This document shows, piece by piece, positions 15,727 to 24,203 of a stretch of 32,871 bases of DNA (position 1 is its first letter; each line of letters starts with the position of its first letter). A model generated the notes under the pieces. The model made no database searches. It was given only the letters and a program-made list of their open reading frames with translations, and was not told the DNA's origin. Origin of the DNA: CAZEQJ01 sp964514385 (GTDB lineage: Bacteria > Bacteroidota > Bacteroidia > Cytophagales > Cyclobacteriaceae); the NCBI GenBank assembly GCA_964514385.1, contig CAZEQJ010000033.1, forward strand, positions 1 to 32,871, in the 5' to 3' direction. The position numbers and the translations under genes are program-made.

Positions 15727-17355
15727 ATGAAAAGGATTTTACAGCAGCCTGTGTTGGTGCCATTGATATGGTTTATGGTCAATGTGATACAGGCATTTTT
15801 CACAGAGCTGAACCATGATGAGGCCTATTACCGGATGTATGCCAGGCATTTGGACTGGGGTTACTTCGATCACCCGCCGATGATAGGCTGGATCATCTGG
15901 TTAGGAAGCATTATACCGGGTAGCCTGGGTGTACGCCTTGTGCCTATTCTAATGAGCACTTTGTCGCTTGTGCTGGTGGGGCAGATCACAAAAAAATACC
16001 TGTTCACCTACTTATCCTTTACGGCGGTTATTCTACTTCATTTAAGCGGTTTTATAGCTTTTCCGGATAGCCCGCTTCTGTTTTTTTCGATATTATGGCT
16101 GTATCTGATCCGGCAATTCCTATCCCGTCAGGATGTGGGGACGGCACTGGCACTTGGAGCTACTGCCGCATTCTTGTTGTATAGTAAATATCATGGCATC
16201 CTGGTGCTTGGATTTACTGTACTGGCATATCCGGGTATATTTCGGTTGAAATATTTCTGGTTGAGCATATTGTCTGGCGTATTACTGTATTTACCACATA
16301 TACTCTGGCTGGCAGATACATCATTTGAAACCATAACCTTTCAGTTGTTTGGCAGAGGCGGTTCAGCATGGCGCCCAGAGATGGTTACCGCCTATCTTCG
16401 TGACGTAGCGTTGGTATTAGGTCCTCTCGTTTCAATTCCGCTGATCATACTTGCTTTTCAGCACAGGCGGCGCGACGTGTTTGACAGAATTTTATGGTTC
16501 AATCTCCTGGGTGTCATTCTGTTTTTTCTGGTCATGTCGTTCAGGGGTTGGGTCGAAGCTAACTGGCTTATTACAGCTGCACCTGTGCTTGTGGTGCTGG
16601 CGCTGAAAAATGGCGATTTATCCGTTTTATGGAAAAAAATCCTCTTCGTCACCGGTGCCCTTAGTATGCTCCTGTATTTTGGGGCACGCCTGCATCTGAT
16701 AAGTCCGGTATTTCCGGTATTTACTAAAAACCAGTTCACTGACTGGGACATCTGGGCAGCATCGCTGGCAGAGGCAGCAGATGGAAGACCGGTTGTATTT
16801 ATAAATTCCTATCAGAAGGCTTCCAAATATATGTTTTATACTCAGGATACAGCCCATTCCTACAACTGGTACACATATAAAAAAACGCAGTATCACTACT
16901 GGCCATATGCTGCATCCATTCAGGGCAGGGAGGTAGTGGTGATTTCAAACCTGATGAGCGGCAAACGCATAGATTGCGGGATAAGAGAAGAATGGGGCTT
17001 CCTGGTGCAGGATTATCGTTCTTACGAAAATCTTACAATCAAGACTAATCCTGAGATGGAGGTGCCTTTGGCAGGAGATTCTGTTGACATAATGACCGAG
17101 TTTATTTGGGAGAGAGGCAGCCAACGAGATCTCCGGGGGTCAGTCATTACCATAAGTATATTTCGGGGCGACCAGCTGGTGAACGAGCAGCGGCTGGATG
17201 TTGGCTGGCAGGAGGATTTACGCGAAAATCAATTCCTTTCTGTACCATTGGATAAACCTGTGGAGGCAGGTGAGTACAGGGTTTATTTAAGTGTTCATCA
17301 TCCGCGGCTGCCACCTGGTATCAACGGTGAGCCTTTTACGTTGCGGCTGCGATGA
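15727..17355 (+). CDS. GT39/GT83-type membrane glycosyltransferase
   Basis: Predicted GT-C fold enzyme that transfers a sugar from a polyprenyl-phosphate donor on the outer side of the inner membrane, as do ArnT and protein O-mannosyltransferases. The 542-residue product has the first-loop acidic motif LNHDEAYY (Asp-Glu near residues 30-31) followed by WGYFDHPPMIGW, characteristic of this family, and many hydrophobic helices up to about residue 330. The last 200 residues are soluble and beta-rich, consistent with a periplasmic domain. The acceptor is unknown. It lies next to the polysaccharide cluster but on the opposite strand, and its last 20 bases overlap the end of the convergent methyltransferase gene. 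A polyprenyl-phosphate-sugar synthase candidate is encoded at 27115-27834. Confidence 0.85.
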   Translation: MKRILQQPVLVPLIWFMVNVIQAFFTELNHDEAYYRMYARHLDWGYFDHPPMIGWIIWLGSIIPGSLGVRLVPILMSTLSLVLVGQITKKYLFTYLSFTAVILLHLSGFIAFPDSPLLFFSILWLYLIRQFLSRQDVGTALALGATAAFLLYSKYHGILVLGFTVLAYPGIFRLKYFWLSILSGVLLYLPHILWLADTSFETITFQLFGRGGSAWRPEMVTAYLRDVALVLGPLVSIPLIILAFQHRRRDVFDRILWFNLLGVILFFLVMSFRGWVEANWLITAAPVLVVLALKNGDLSVLWKKILFVTGALSMLLYFGARLHLISPVFPVFTKNQFTDWDIWAASLAEAADGRPVVFINSYQKASKYMFYTQDTAHSYNWYTYKKTQYHYWPYAASIQGREVVVISNLMSGKRIDCGIREEWGFLVQDYRSYENLTIKTNPEMEVPLAGDSVDIMTEFIWERGSQRDLRGSVITISIFRGDQLVNEQRLDVGWQEDLRENQFLSVPLDKPVEAGEYRVYLSVHHPRLPPGINGEPFTLRLR

Positions 17356-17962
17356 CCTTTTTGATGCCAATGCCTGTATTTGGGTTTTCGATAAACTCTA
17401 TATCATCGTCTGTTTTAATTTCATCCCAGAGTTGCTTGACCCCGGTGTTAGCATTGGCGATGTCATGAAAGATGATGAAGTTATTGGCCTTACACAACGC
17501 ATAGTCCTGTTTTACACCTTCGTAGCTATGGTCACCGTCGATAAAGACGATGTCGTATCGGTCGTCGTGTGATTTGAGAAATTCGGCAGAGTCAGATTCA
17601 TAAAAGGTGACTTTTGGCACCTTTCGCTTAAGAAACCTGATTTTCTTTAAAATTCTGGATCGCTTCTGGATACCATGCTTCTCGTAGGAAAGGTCATCTA
17701 CTGCAACCACCTTTTGAGCTCCTGAGAAGAGTGAATTGATCATAAATGAGCCACCATCACCTATTCCGATTTCCATGTAGCTGTTAACATCCTGAACGCG
17801 AAGCCAGTCAAGAAAAGCAGCATACTCGTAGGGGTTTTGCTGAAGTCTTAATCTTCCGCCCTTTTTACAGCCAAAATACTTAGGATCTCTGCTCCCGGCC
17901 ACTTCATCAATCCAATGCAAAAGGTCGTCTTTGCTGTATGTTAATATTTTCTTTTTAAGCAT
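17336..17962 (-). CDS. Class I SAM-dependent methyltransferase
   Basis: The 208-residue product has a Rossmann-type SAM site: YMEIGIGDGGSF (motif I, residues about 62-73), then VVAVDDLSYEKHG, VTFYESDSAEFL and VFIDGDHSYEGVKQDY, resembling the Methyltransf_24 / cephalosporin-hydroxylase-like group often found in glycan clusters. The FIDGDH motif can bind a metal. The substrate cannot be told from sequence; methylation of a sugar in the glycan made by the surrounding genes is the natural inference. It starts immediately after the stop of the ABC transporter gene (no gap), so it is the last gene of that operon. Its 3' end overlaps the convergent GT39 gene by 20 bases, with no terminator visible. 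Confidence 0.82.
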   Translation of the reverse strand: MLKKKILTYSKDDLLHWIDEVAGSRDPKYFGCKKGGRLRLQQNPYEYAAFLDWLRVQDVNSYMEIGIGDGGSFMINSLFSGAQKVVAVDDLSYEKHGIQKRSRILKKIRFLKRKVPKVTFYESDSAEFLKSHDDRYDIVFIDGDHSYEGVKQDYALCKANNFIIFHDIANANTGVKQLWDEIKTDDDIEFIENPNTGIGIKKVIAAAT

Positions 17963-19789
17963 TTAATTCAGTTCCTGCAGGCTTTTAAGCCGCTTGTAGA
18001 GCCCCGAGTCTTTGTTGATGAGCTCCTTATGCGTGCCTGTTTCTGCAATCATACCATCTTTTAGCACAATTATTTTATCAGCTCCTTTAATAGTGCTCAA
18101 ACGGTGTGCAATAATAAGAGCTGTCCTGTTTTTCATTAGATTTTGAATGGCATCCTGCACCAGCTTTTCAGATTCCGTATCCAGTGAAGAGGTGGCCTCA
18201 TCAAGTATCAGTATTTGCGGGTTACGTAGCACAGCACGAGCGATACTTATCCGCTGCCGCTGACCTCCGGAAAGTTTAGAACCGCGATCTCCGATATTGG
18301 TATGATACCCTTTTTCGAGATTCAGTATAAAATCATGAGCGTTGGCAATTTTCGCAGCTTTAATCACCTCCTCTTCAGCTATATCCGGTAGACCAAAGGC
18401 AATATTATTATAGATGGTATCATTAAAAAGTATCGGCTCCTGATTTACGATTCCCATTAAAGCAGTAATGGAATTGGAATCACAATCTCTCAGGTTTATA
18501 CCGTCAATGGTAATTGAGCCCTGATCCGGATCATAAAACCGGGGAATCAGGTCAGAAATTGTGGTTTTACCACTTCCTGAAGGACCAACCAATGCTACAG
18601 TCTCACCTTTTTTGATGGAAAAGTTTATATTCTTCAGTACTTTTTGACCTTCATTATAGGAGAAGGTGACATCATGTAGCACAATCGCATCATTGAAATG
18701 TGTTAGTTGCTGAGCATTGGGCTTGTCGGTTATCTTTTCTGGTTCATTTAAAATATACAATATCCGGTCTATGCTGGCCAGACCAGATCGAATTTCTGCG
18801 AAGGATCCGGTAATGGTTTTTAATGGACGAACGGCCTGTGATAATATCACTACATATGTAATGAAAGCTTCCGGTTGCATCTGTGTGTTGTTACCTAATA
18901 CAAGATAACCTCCATAAAGCACCATTGTCAACACCATGATCACTCCCAGAAATTCATTTACAGGCCCAGCCATAGTTTGCCGGTAGAGCATTCGTTTGGC
19001 AAGCCGGCTGTGACGGTATACCTCTTTACTGTATTTTCCCTCTATATATTTCCTGGCGTTAAAGGCTTTTATGATCCTGAAGCCTGAAAGAGCCTCGTCC
19101 AGATGCCCGAGCAATATGGCAAACGAGTCCTGTACCGTGGCAGCGTGCTTTCTGAGCTGTTTTACCAACAGACTGATGGCAATACTCATTACCGGAATAA
19201 CGATTAGGGCAAACAAGGTGAGTTTGACAGAAAATGCAAAAAGCGTGTAAAAATAAATGATCAATGTTACCGGCTCACTGATATATACCATGACTACTTT
19301 AGAGATGATATTCTGTACAACTGGCAGGTCTGCGGTGACGCGGCTGATGATATCCGCCTTTTTGTTTTGGGAATAATACCCATAATGCATACCCATAAGC
19401 TTGTGAAAAGTATGGTTGCGTAAATTTCGCTGAACACGAAGATTAAATTTCACTTCTTCTCTTCTGCTGATATATTTAAATGCATTTGCCAGCATTACAC
19501 ATACAATAATGGCACCGGATACAAAGAGTAAGGACTGGAAAGGACCGTAGGTGGCATTGATGTCTGCAAGATATCGGTAAAATGTATTTTTGATATCAAA
19601 TAAAGAACCTTCACTTTGTACCGTTTCGGTATCATTGGCATCAAGGCCAAACAGAAGCTGCAGTACGGGCACAAGAAGCGCGAGATTTAATACTCCGAAA
19701 AAGCTGCTAAGCAATGAAAGAATAAAAAACGGCACTACAAATATCCAGATCGGCCTGGCAAACGAAGAAAGCTTCAGTATTTCTCGCAT
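17963..19789 (-). CDS. ABC exporter, fused permease-ATPase (MsbA/PglK-like)
   Basis: Half-transporter expected to work as a homodimer. The 608-residue product has about six membrane helices in residues 1-320 and a nucleotide-binding domain with Walker A GPSGSGKT (402-409), Q-loop near 450, signature LSGGQ (506-510), Walker B ILILD with catalytic Glu531, D-loop SSLD, and the switch His in IAHRLS. All catalytic residues are intact. MsbA moves lipid A core, and PglK-like relatives flip lipid-linked oligosaccharides. With glycosyltransferases and a Wzi-like protein beside it, flipping of a lipid-linked glycan is inferred, but a general lipid or drug exporter cannot be excluded. It is 6 bases downstream of the Wzi-like gene and directly abuts the methyltransferase gene. 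Confidence 0.9.
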   Translation of the reverse strand: MREILKLSSFARPIWIFVVPFFILSLLSSFFGVLNLALLVPVLQLLFGLDANDTETVQSEGSLFDIKNTFYRYLADINATYGPFQSLLFVSGAIIVCVMLANAFKYISRREEVKFNLRVQRNLRNHTFHKLMGMHYGYYSQNKKADIISRVTADLPVVQNIISKVVMVYISEPVTLIIYFYTLFAFSVKLTLFALIVIPVMSIAISLLVKQLRKHAATVQDSFAILLGHLDEALSGFRIIKAFNARKYIEGKYSKEVYRHSRLAKRMLYRQTMAGPVNEFLGVIMVLTMVLYGGYLVLGNNTQMQPEAFITYVVILSQAVRPLKTITGSFAEIRSGLASIDRILYILNEPEKITDKPNAQQLTHFNDAIVLHDVTFSYNEGQKVLKNINFSIKKGETVALVGPSGSGKTTISDLIPRFYDPDQGSITIDGINLRDCDSNSITALMGIVNQEPILFNDTIYNNIAFGLPDIAEEEVIKAAKIANAHDFILNLEKGYHTNIGDRGSKLSGGQRQRISIARAVLRNPQILILDEATSSLDTESEKLVQDAIQNLMKNRTALIIAHRLSTIKGADKIIVLKDGMIAETGTHKELINKDSGLYKRLKSLQELN

Positions 19790-19795
19790 CTATCG

Positions 19796-21409
19796 TTAAT
19801 ATAGTTCATAGACTAATGAAAATTGTATACCCAGGTTATTATTGATTTCTCCAAGGTCAGCTCCAATGGCTGTACCTACTTTCAGGGGAAGCTGAGACAG
19901 TTCTTTTTCAAGGTATAAATATCCGTTAAACTGATCAAGGCCATCGGAGAAAGGATAGTCATAGTCGGCTATTGATTCAGGCGAGGGCCAGTTAAACCGT
20001 CCGCGGTATTTACCTCTGAAGTTCCCAAAATTTCTGGAGAAAGATGTCATAAATCTGTAATTGATTTGCTTTGGCAACGTACCGCTCAACCCCATATGTA
20101 GCAGAATAATACGGTTATTGACTACAAACTCATTTCCGAATAATGCAGTAGTATCCGTGAGGGCATTCCACATAGGGCGGGTAAGCATAAACGGATTTCC
20201 CAGCGGCTGACTAAAGTTGGTAAACCCTTCCTGGTAGAGGTATTTGTTTAAATAATCGGACCTGCCGCCATATTTAAATCCATTATTCCACTCCTGTTCA
20301 AGTACAAGCAAAGCGTCGACAGTGGTAAGGCTGGATCCTGGCACAAGACCATAATTCTCTTCCAGATATGCAGCATCAAAATAAGTGAGTAAAAATCCTT
20401 CCACATCATCTTCCCATAGCGGAACGGCCTGAAAGGAACCATCGGGAGCTATAGGGTCAGGTATTCCCTCACCATTTTGAACCGTAGTATATATATACTC
20501 AACATGGATTTTTTTAACCAGATTGCCCGGCGTTTCAATAGTAAGGCCAAAAATATTATCCTTATTTCTTTTGAAACCATCGGCAAAACTAATTCTGTCG
20601 TTTATCATTTTTTGCCATGAACCCTTTATGTGATAACCGCTCATGTCGGTTTCAGCACTGACTTCAATGATGCCCCAGTGACCACCGAGCACATTTACCT
20701 CTTCACCACGAAAACCGGAACTCTCTGCCGCTCCGCGGGCAAAAAATACGCGTAAATAGTCATTCGGAATAGGTGTGCCTGAAGGTTGTATGCCTCCATA
20801 ATATGCCATATGAGCCACTCCGGCTGATATATTGACAGGTAATCGCCCGCTTGAGATATATGCCCATTTTTCATGTAACAAAGGATTTAAAGCATCCGAC
20901 ATATTCATAGGCCATTTATGGGTAAGACCACCTTTTACCCGTAAGTAGCCAGAAGTAAACGGAAAGTCTGACCATTCATGCACTGCTATGCCAGCACTCC
21001 AGTCCGGAATGGCATTTCGGCCAAGGAAAAAACTACCCGAACCAAGTTCTTCATCCAGAGCACCTATGGTATACCTTTTTCTTCCTGCCCAAATATCGAT
21101 ATCCCAAAGGCCAATCTGTGTGTAACCTTCAAGTATCTGGTTGTCCCAGGGCAGATAATGTGCCGATTGTAGATTTACACCAAAATCAAGCCAGTCTGTA
21201 AATCGGATGTCGTAGGCTATTTTCGGAGAAATTAAGGTGCCATTGCCGAAAGGATTGATAGCACCCCATTGGTTGGAATACAGCCAGTGAGTGGGCCTGC
21301 CATCGGTACCAACAGTGGTGACCGAAGAGATAGTTGCAGATAAACTATCCTGTATCTGTGCTCTTAATGAAATGGCTGAAAGCAGTCCAATTATATAGAA
21401 TATCTTCAT
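19796..21409 (-). CDS. Wzi-family capsule assembly outer-membrane protein
   Basis: The 537-residue product has a short signal peptide (MKIFYIIGLLSAISLRAQ) and then repeating amphipathic strands ending in an aromatic residue pattern (QFSLVYELY), the layout of an outer-membrane barrel. The stretch WAGRKRYTIG, LGSGSFFLGRNAIPDW, GYLRVKGGLTHKW matches the Wzi family as I recall it. In E. coli Wzi is a lectin-like barrel that holds group 1 capsule at the cell surface. A similar role in retaining or organising the glycan made by the neighbouring genes is inferred. Its start overlaps the stop of the upstream GT4 gene by 4 bases, so the two are translationally coupled. Confidence 0.85.
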   Translation of the reverse strand: MKIFYIIGLLSAISLRAQIQDSLSATISSVTTVGTDGRPTHWLYSNQWGAINPFGNGTLISPKIAYDIRFTDWLDFGVNLQSAHYLPWDNQILEGYTQIGLWDIDIWAGRKRYTIGALDEELGSGSFFLGRNAIPDWSAGIAVHEWSDFPFTSGYLRVKGGLTHKWPMNMSDALNPLLHEKWAYISSGRLPVNISAGVAHMAYYGGIQPSGTPIPNDYLRVFFARGAAESSGFRGEEVNVLGGHWGIIEVSAETDMSGYHIKGSWQKMINDRISFADGFKRNKDNIFGLTIETPGNLVKKIHVEYIYTTVQNGEGIPDPIAPDGSFQAVPLWEDDVEGFLLTYFDAAYLEENYGLVPGSSLTTVDALLVLEQEWNNGFKYGGRSDYLNKYLYQEGFTNFSQPLGNPFMLTRPMWNALTDTTALFGNEFVVNNRIILLHMGLSGTLPKQINYRFMTSFSRNFGNFRGKYRGRFNWPSPESIADYDYPFSDGLDQFNGYLYLEKELSQLPLKVGTAIGADLGEINNNLGIQFSLVYELY

Positions 21410-22470
21410 AATTTTTTAAATAATTCCATTAACTCAGCTCCCTTTTTCTCCGGTAAATAGTTAGAAACATCGGGGATCATGGCCTTTCGTGATAATGCAT
21501 CCATTGAACATAATCTTAAAGCTTTTTCTGCCATACTGTCTATATCAAGATACGGCACCATCATTTCCTCAGGCGATATCTCTTCAATACCGGTGCTGTC
21601 TTTCCATAGTAAAACTGGCACTCCGGCGTCCATGGCCTCAAGAGCCGCAAGCGGGAAAGGGTCTTCACGACTCACCAGCAAAAACAAATGCCAGTTTGCT
21701 ACTATATCATGAGGCTCAGCAATGTGGCCATGCCATGTGAACACATCCTGAAGGCCCAGCTTATCTAATTCATTTTCAAGAATAGGTTTCTTTAGCGAAT
21801 CAACTCCTCCTATCCATTCAAATTTAATATCACTTTGTCTTTTATGGATCTTGTGAGCGACCTGAAGAAACAAATCAGGGCTTTTTCTCCAATGTACAAA
21901 GCCCGATCCTCCGATAATTATATCTCTGCCGTCCAGTGCAGTCTTAGCTTCAGGAAACTCTACACATTCATAAAAAGTGTAGATCTTTTCCCTGGAAACG
22001 CTGTAATTTTTATTCAGCACTGAAGTTACTTTATCCGATGCAGTAAGCCAATAGTCAACTTTATGCAACGGGAGTTGGCGTTTACCCCATATCTGCTGTA
22101 TCATCACACGCATTTCATGTACGTATAGCCAGGTTTGAATATTCAATTTAGATTTTAAACGAAGCGCATGGTCAATTGTGGCTACCGTATTGGCAAAAAT
22201 CAGGTCGAATGGTTGCTGCCTCTGTGCCCAACGGATCATCTTCTTTTTTCGAAATCTTTGCAACCTGAAGAAAGGCAGAGGGGGATTGACCTGATGGAGG
22301 AATAAACACGGTCCTAATTTTTTAAATTCATCAGCAACGGAACCACCCTCGTTAAAAATAAAGGCAAAAGAGAAACCATTCCCTTCCTTTTTTAACTGTT
22401 TGATCAGGTTAAGTAGGGTAGTGGTGGCGCCATTTGCAGAAGCTTCATGCCCGATTACCAACAGATTCAT
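21406..22470 (-). CDS. Glycosyltransferase family 4 (GT-B)
   Basis: The 354-residue product has a two-domain GT-B pattern. The N-terminal domain contains NLLVIGHEASANGATTTLLNLIKQL, with the Gly-Ala-rich acceptor loop. The C-terminal domain contains IIIGGSGFVHWRKSPDLFLQVAHKI, FTWHGHIAEPHDIVANWHLFLLVSREDPFPLAALEAMDAGVPVLLW, which holds the E-x7-E-like nucleotide-sugar site. Cytoplasmic and likely membrane-associated; donor and acceptor unknown. Its ATG overlaps the stop of the GT2 gene by one base (TAATG) and its end overlaps the Wzi-like gene by 4 bases, placing it firmly in the five-gene minus-strand operon. Confidence 0.88.
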   Translation of the reverse strand: MNLLVIGHEASANGATTTLLNLIKQLKKEGNGFSFAFIFNEGGSVADEFKKLGPCLFLHQVNPPLPFFRLQRFRKKKMIRWAQRQQPFDLIFANTVATIDHALRLKSKLNIQTWLYVHEMRVMIQQIWGKRQLPLHKVDYWLTASDKVTSVLNKNYSVSREKIYTFYECVEFPEAKTALDGRDIIIGGSGFVHWRKSPDLFLQVAHKIHKRQSDIKFEWIGGVDSLKKPILENELDKLGLQDVFTWHGHIAEPHDIVANWHLFLLVSREDPFPLAALEAMDAGVPVLLWKDSTGIEEISPEEMMVPYLDIDSMAEKALRLCSMDALSRKAMIPDVSNYLPEKKGAELMELFKKL

Positions 22471-23309
22471 TAGTATTCATAATGTTTACTGCCAACCTTT
22501 ATTTTCAGGTAAAACATTTTTGCCTTTATCAATAATCTGCCTACTATGGTATTGTAAAAGAAGTTTTTGCCATTACTTGATGAGAGATAAAACTTCGTAA
22601 TAGTAGTGCGTAAGGTTTTACGAGACATTGCGACGGCATGTTTTTTCTTAAATTGCTCAAGCTCGGCCATAAACCTTTTGTCAGGTGTGCCCCGGCTCTT
22701 ATGCCATAGCATAAAATCGATGACGTAAGCATTCATTCCTCGGTATTTTGCATTCAGAGTGAGGTCTGTGGCATAAAGATGATATCCGCTCAGGTCGCTG
22801 GAAAAGCCCAGGTTTGCATCAGAACGCAATACGAGAAAGTTTTCATCTAATGTTAAAACACGTGCCGGTAGTGGGTGCTTTGTTTTTTCAGGGCTTTCCT
22901 TTTCATGTACAATGTTAATGTAGATTCTTTTAAAATTGATAGCGCCTGCATTACCTGCAATAGCCCATTTTTTGTCTTGAGTGTTAAGTTTGGCAAGCTC
23001 AGATTCAAGCTTTTGCCTTTTGTCGTAGATAAGCTCAATGTCCTGATGGCAAAGAATAATGTATTCCCCTTTGGCTTTATTCAGGAAAATATTATACCCG
23101 GCATATGCATCGTGTTTGTTTCCATTTGAGTTATCTATGTAAAGGAATTCACAGTCCTCAGAAGTAAAGCCGGCCTCTACAAAGGTATCCAGCATGCGAT
23201 TATACTCAACAAGATCCGTTACCAGTGTGCATATACTAAATTTTGGCCTTTGCTCAACGAGTTGGCCTATTTCTTTTACAAATGAATAATTCAGTGCCTT
23301 AACTGTTAT
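22470..23309 (-). CDS. Glycosyltransferase family 2-like protein, non-canonical start
   Basis: The conserved protein appears to begin near ITVKALNYSFVKEIGQL and continues with FSICTLVTDLVEYNRML, CEFLYIDNSNGNKHDAYAGYN, YIILCHQDIEL (the acidic metal-binding region of GT2 enzymes) and a C-terminal helical region. No ATG, GTG or TTG exists in frame between the neighbouring divergent gene and residue 40 of the conserved core. The codon given here as the start is ATA at 23307-23309 (279 residues); a CTG at 23292-23294 is the alternative. The open frame extends further upstream, but that part overlaps the divergent gene and does not look like protein. An error in the sequence cannot be excluded. First gene of the five-gene polysaccharide operon. 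Confidence 0.72.
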   Translation of the reverse strand: MTVKALNYSFVKEIGQLVEQRPKFSICTLVTDLVEYNRMLDTFVEAGFTSEDCEFLYIDNSNGNKHDAYAGYNIFLNKAKGEYIILCHQDIELIYDKRQKLESELAKLNTQDKKWAIAGNAGAINFKRIYINIVHEKESPEKTKHPLPARVLTLDENFLVLRSDANLGFSSDLSGYHLYATDLTLNAKYRGMNAYVIDFMLWHKSRGTPDKRFMAELEQFKKKHAVAMSRKTLRTTITKFYLSSSNGKNFFYNTIVGRLLIKAKMFYLKIKVGSKHYEY

Positions 23310-23324
23310 GTTTGTGCAAAAATA
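23307..23324. promoter_or_regulatory. Possible overlapping divergent -7 elements
   Basis: Two matches to TANNTTTG face opposite ways: TATGTTTG at 23307-23314 on the plus strand, which would serve the GT2 gene at 23340, and TATTTTTG on the minus strand at 23317-23324, which would serve the operon starting near 23309. Neither has a good TTG/TTTG partner at 19-21 bases, and the region is AT-rich, so both are tentative. If both work they could not be used at the same time. Confidence 0.35.
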
Positions 23325-23339
23325 GTTTAATCGACGATA

Positions 23340-24203
23340 ATGACACGTATATCTGTACTGATTCCTAATTATAATGGCGAAGCATTGATAAGACGCAATC
23401 TGCCTGCAATCCTGAGCGCAATCAGTAAGGAGGATGAAGTTATTATAGTAGATGACTGTTCTACAGATAACTCGGTCGCAGAAATACAAAAGTTTGAAGA
23501 GGTAAAGCTCCTGAGAAATGAAAAGAATCAGGGCTTTGCGAGAACAATAAACAAAGCCATAGAAAGCGGAAATGGTCAATATGCTCTGTTGCTGAATAGC
23601 GATATGGCTTTCAGTTCGGCCGCCCTGCATCAGCTATTAAGTTTCATGATTGATCACCCGGATGCATTTGGAGTATCACCCACAATCGTCGATGAAAATG
23701 GTAAACCGCTTGAGGGTTTGAAGCAAGGTAGACTAAATAAATTTCAGATTTATTTATATAACTCATTTAATGTTGATCAGGCTGTTCCGACGCTTTATTT
23801 ATGTGGCGGCGCTGCTTTAGTAAATTATAATAAACTTCGGGAGATTAAGGGTTTCTCACTCCTATATGAACCGTTCTATTATGAAGATGTCGACCTTTCT
23901 TTTAAGGCAAGGCAGTTAGGTTGGGTTAGCTATTACGAACCTAACTCAGAGTTTGTTCACCAACATTCAAAGACTATAGGTAAATACTTTGACCGAAAAT
24001 TTATACGATCTGTTTCGAAGCAGAACAGGATTTTATTTTCACTTATTTACGGCAAATCAACCGGATTGAGGATTCTGGTGAGGGCGTTGTCAGTATTCAG
24101 GGATGGGGTTTATCGTAAAGCGCTAAAAAAATATAAATCTATTACCGACAAGCCAGCCGTACATATTTCGATGGAAAAGCTGATCAAAGAAACAAAACGT
24201 TAG
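23340..24203 (+). CDS. Glycosyltransferase family 2 (rhamnosyltransferase/WbbL-like)
   Basis: The 287-residue product has the GT-A signature series ISVLIPNYNGEALIRRNLPAIL, EVIIVDDCSTDNSV, RNEKNQGFARTINKAIE, ALLLNSDMAF (acidic metal-binding site) and FYYEDVDLSFKARQLGW, the ED pair being the presumed catalytic base region. This arrangement is typical of WbbL-like enzymes that add rhamnose or a related sugar to a lipid-linked glycan. The specific sugar cannot be told. It is the only plus-strand gene between two minus-strand operons; it diverges from one across about 30 bases and overlaps the end of the other by 4 bases. Its isolated orientation suggests a separate insertion or rearrangement, though I see no mobile-element remnant. 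Confidence 0.9.
   Translation: MTRISVLIPNYNGEALIRRNLPAILSAISKEDEVIIVDDCSTDNSVAEIQKFEEVKLLRNEKNQGFARTINKAIESGNGQYALLLNSDMAFSSAALHQLLSFMIDHPDAFGVSPTIVDENGKPLEGLKQGRLNKFQIYLYNSFNVDQAVPTLYLCGGAALVNYNKLREIKGFSLLYEPFYYEDVDLSFKARQLGWVSYYEPNSEFVHQHSKTIGKYFDRKFIRSVSKQNRILFSLIYGKSTGLRILVRALSVFRDGVYRKALKKYKSITDKPAVHISMEKLIKETKR

Noticed and set aside
23310..23630. N-terminal extension of the minus-strand GT2 reading frame up to 23630
   Set aside because: It overlaps the divergent GT2 gene, is rich in Cys, Tyr and Ile in a non-protein-like way, and has no glycosyltransferase features.
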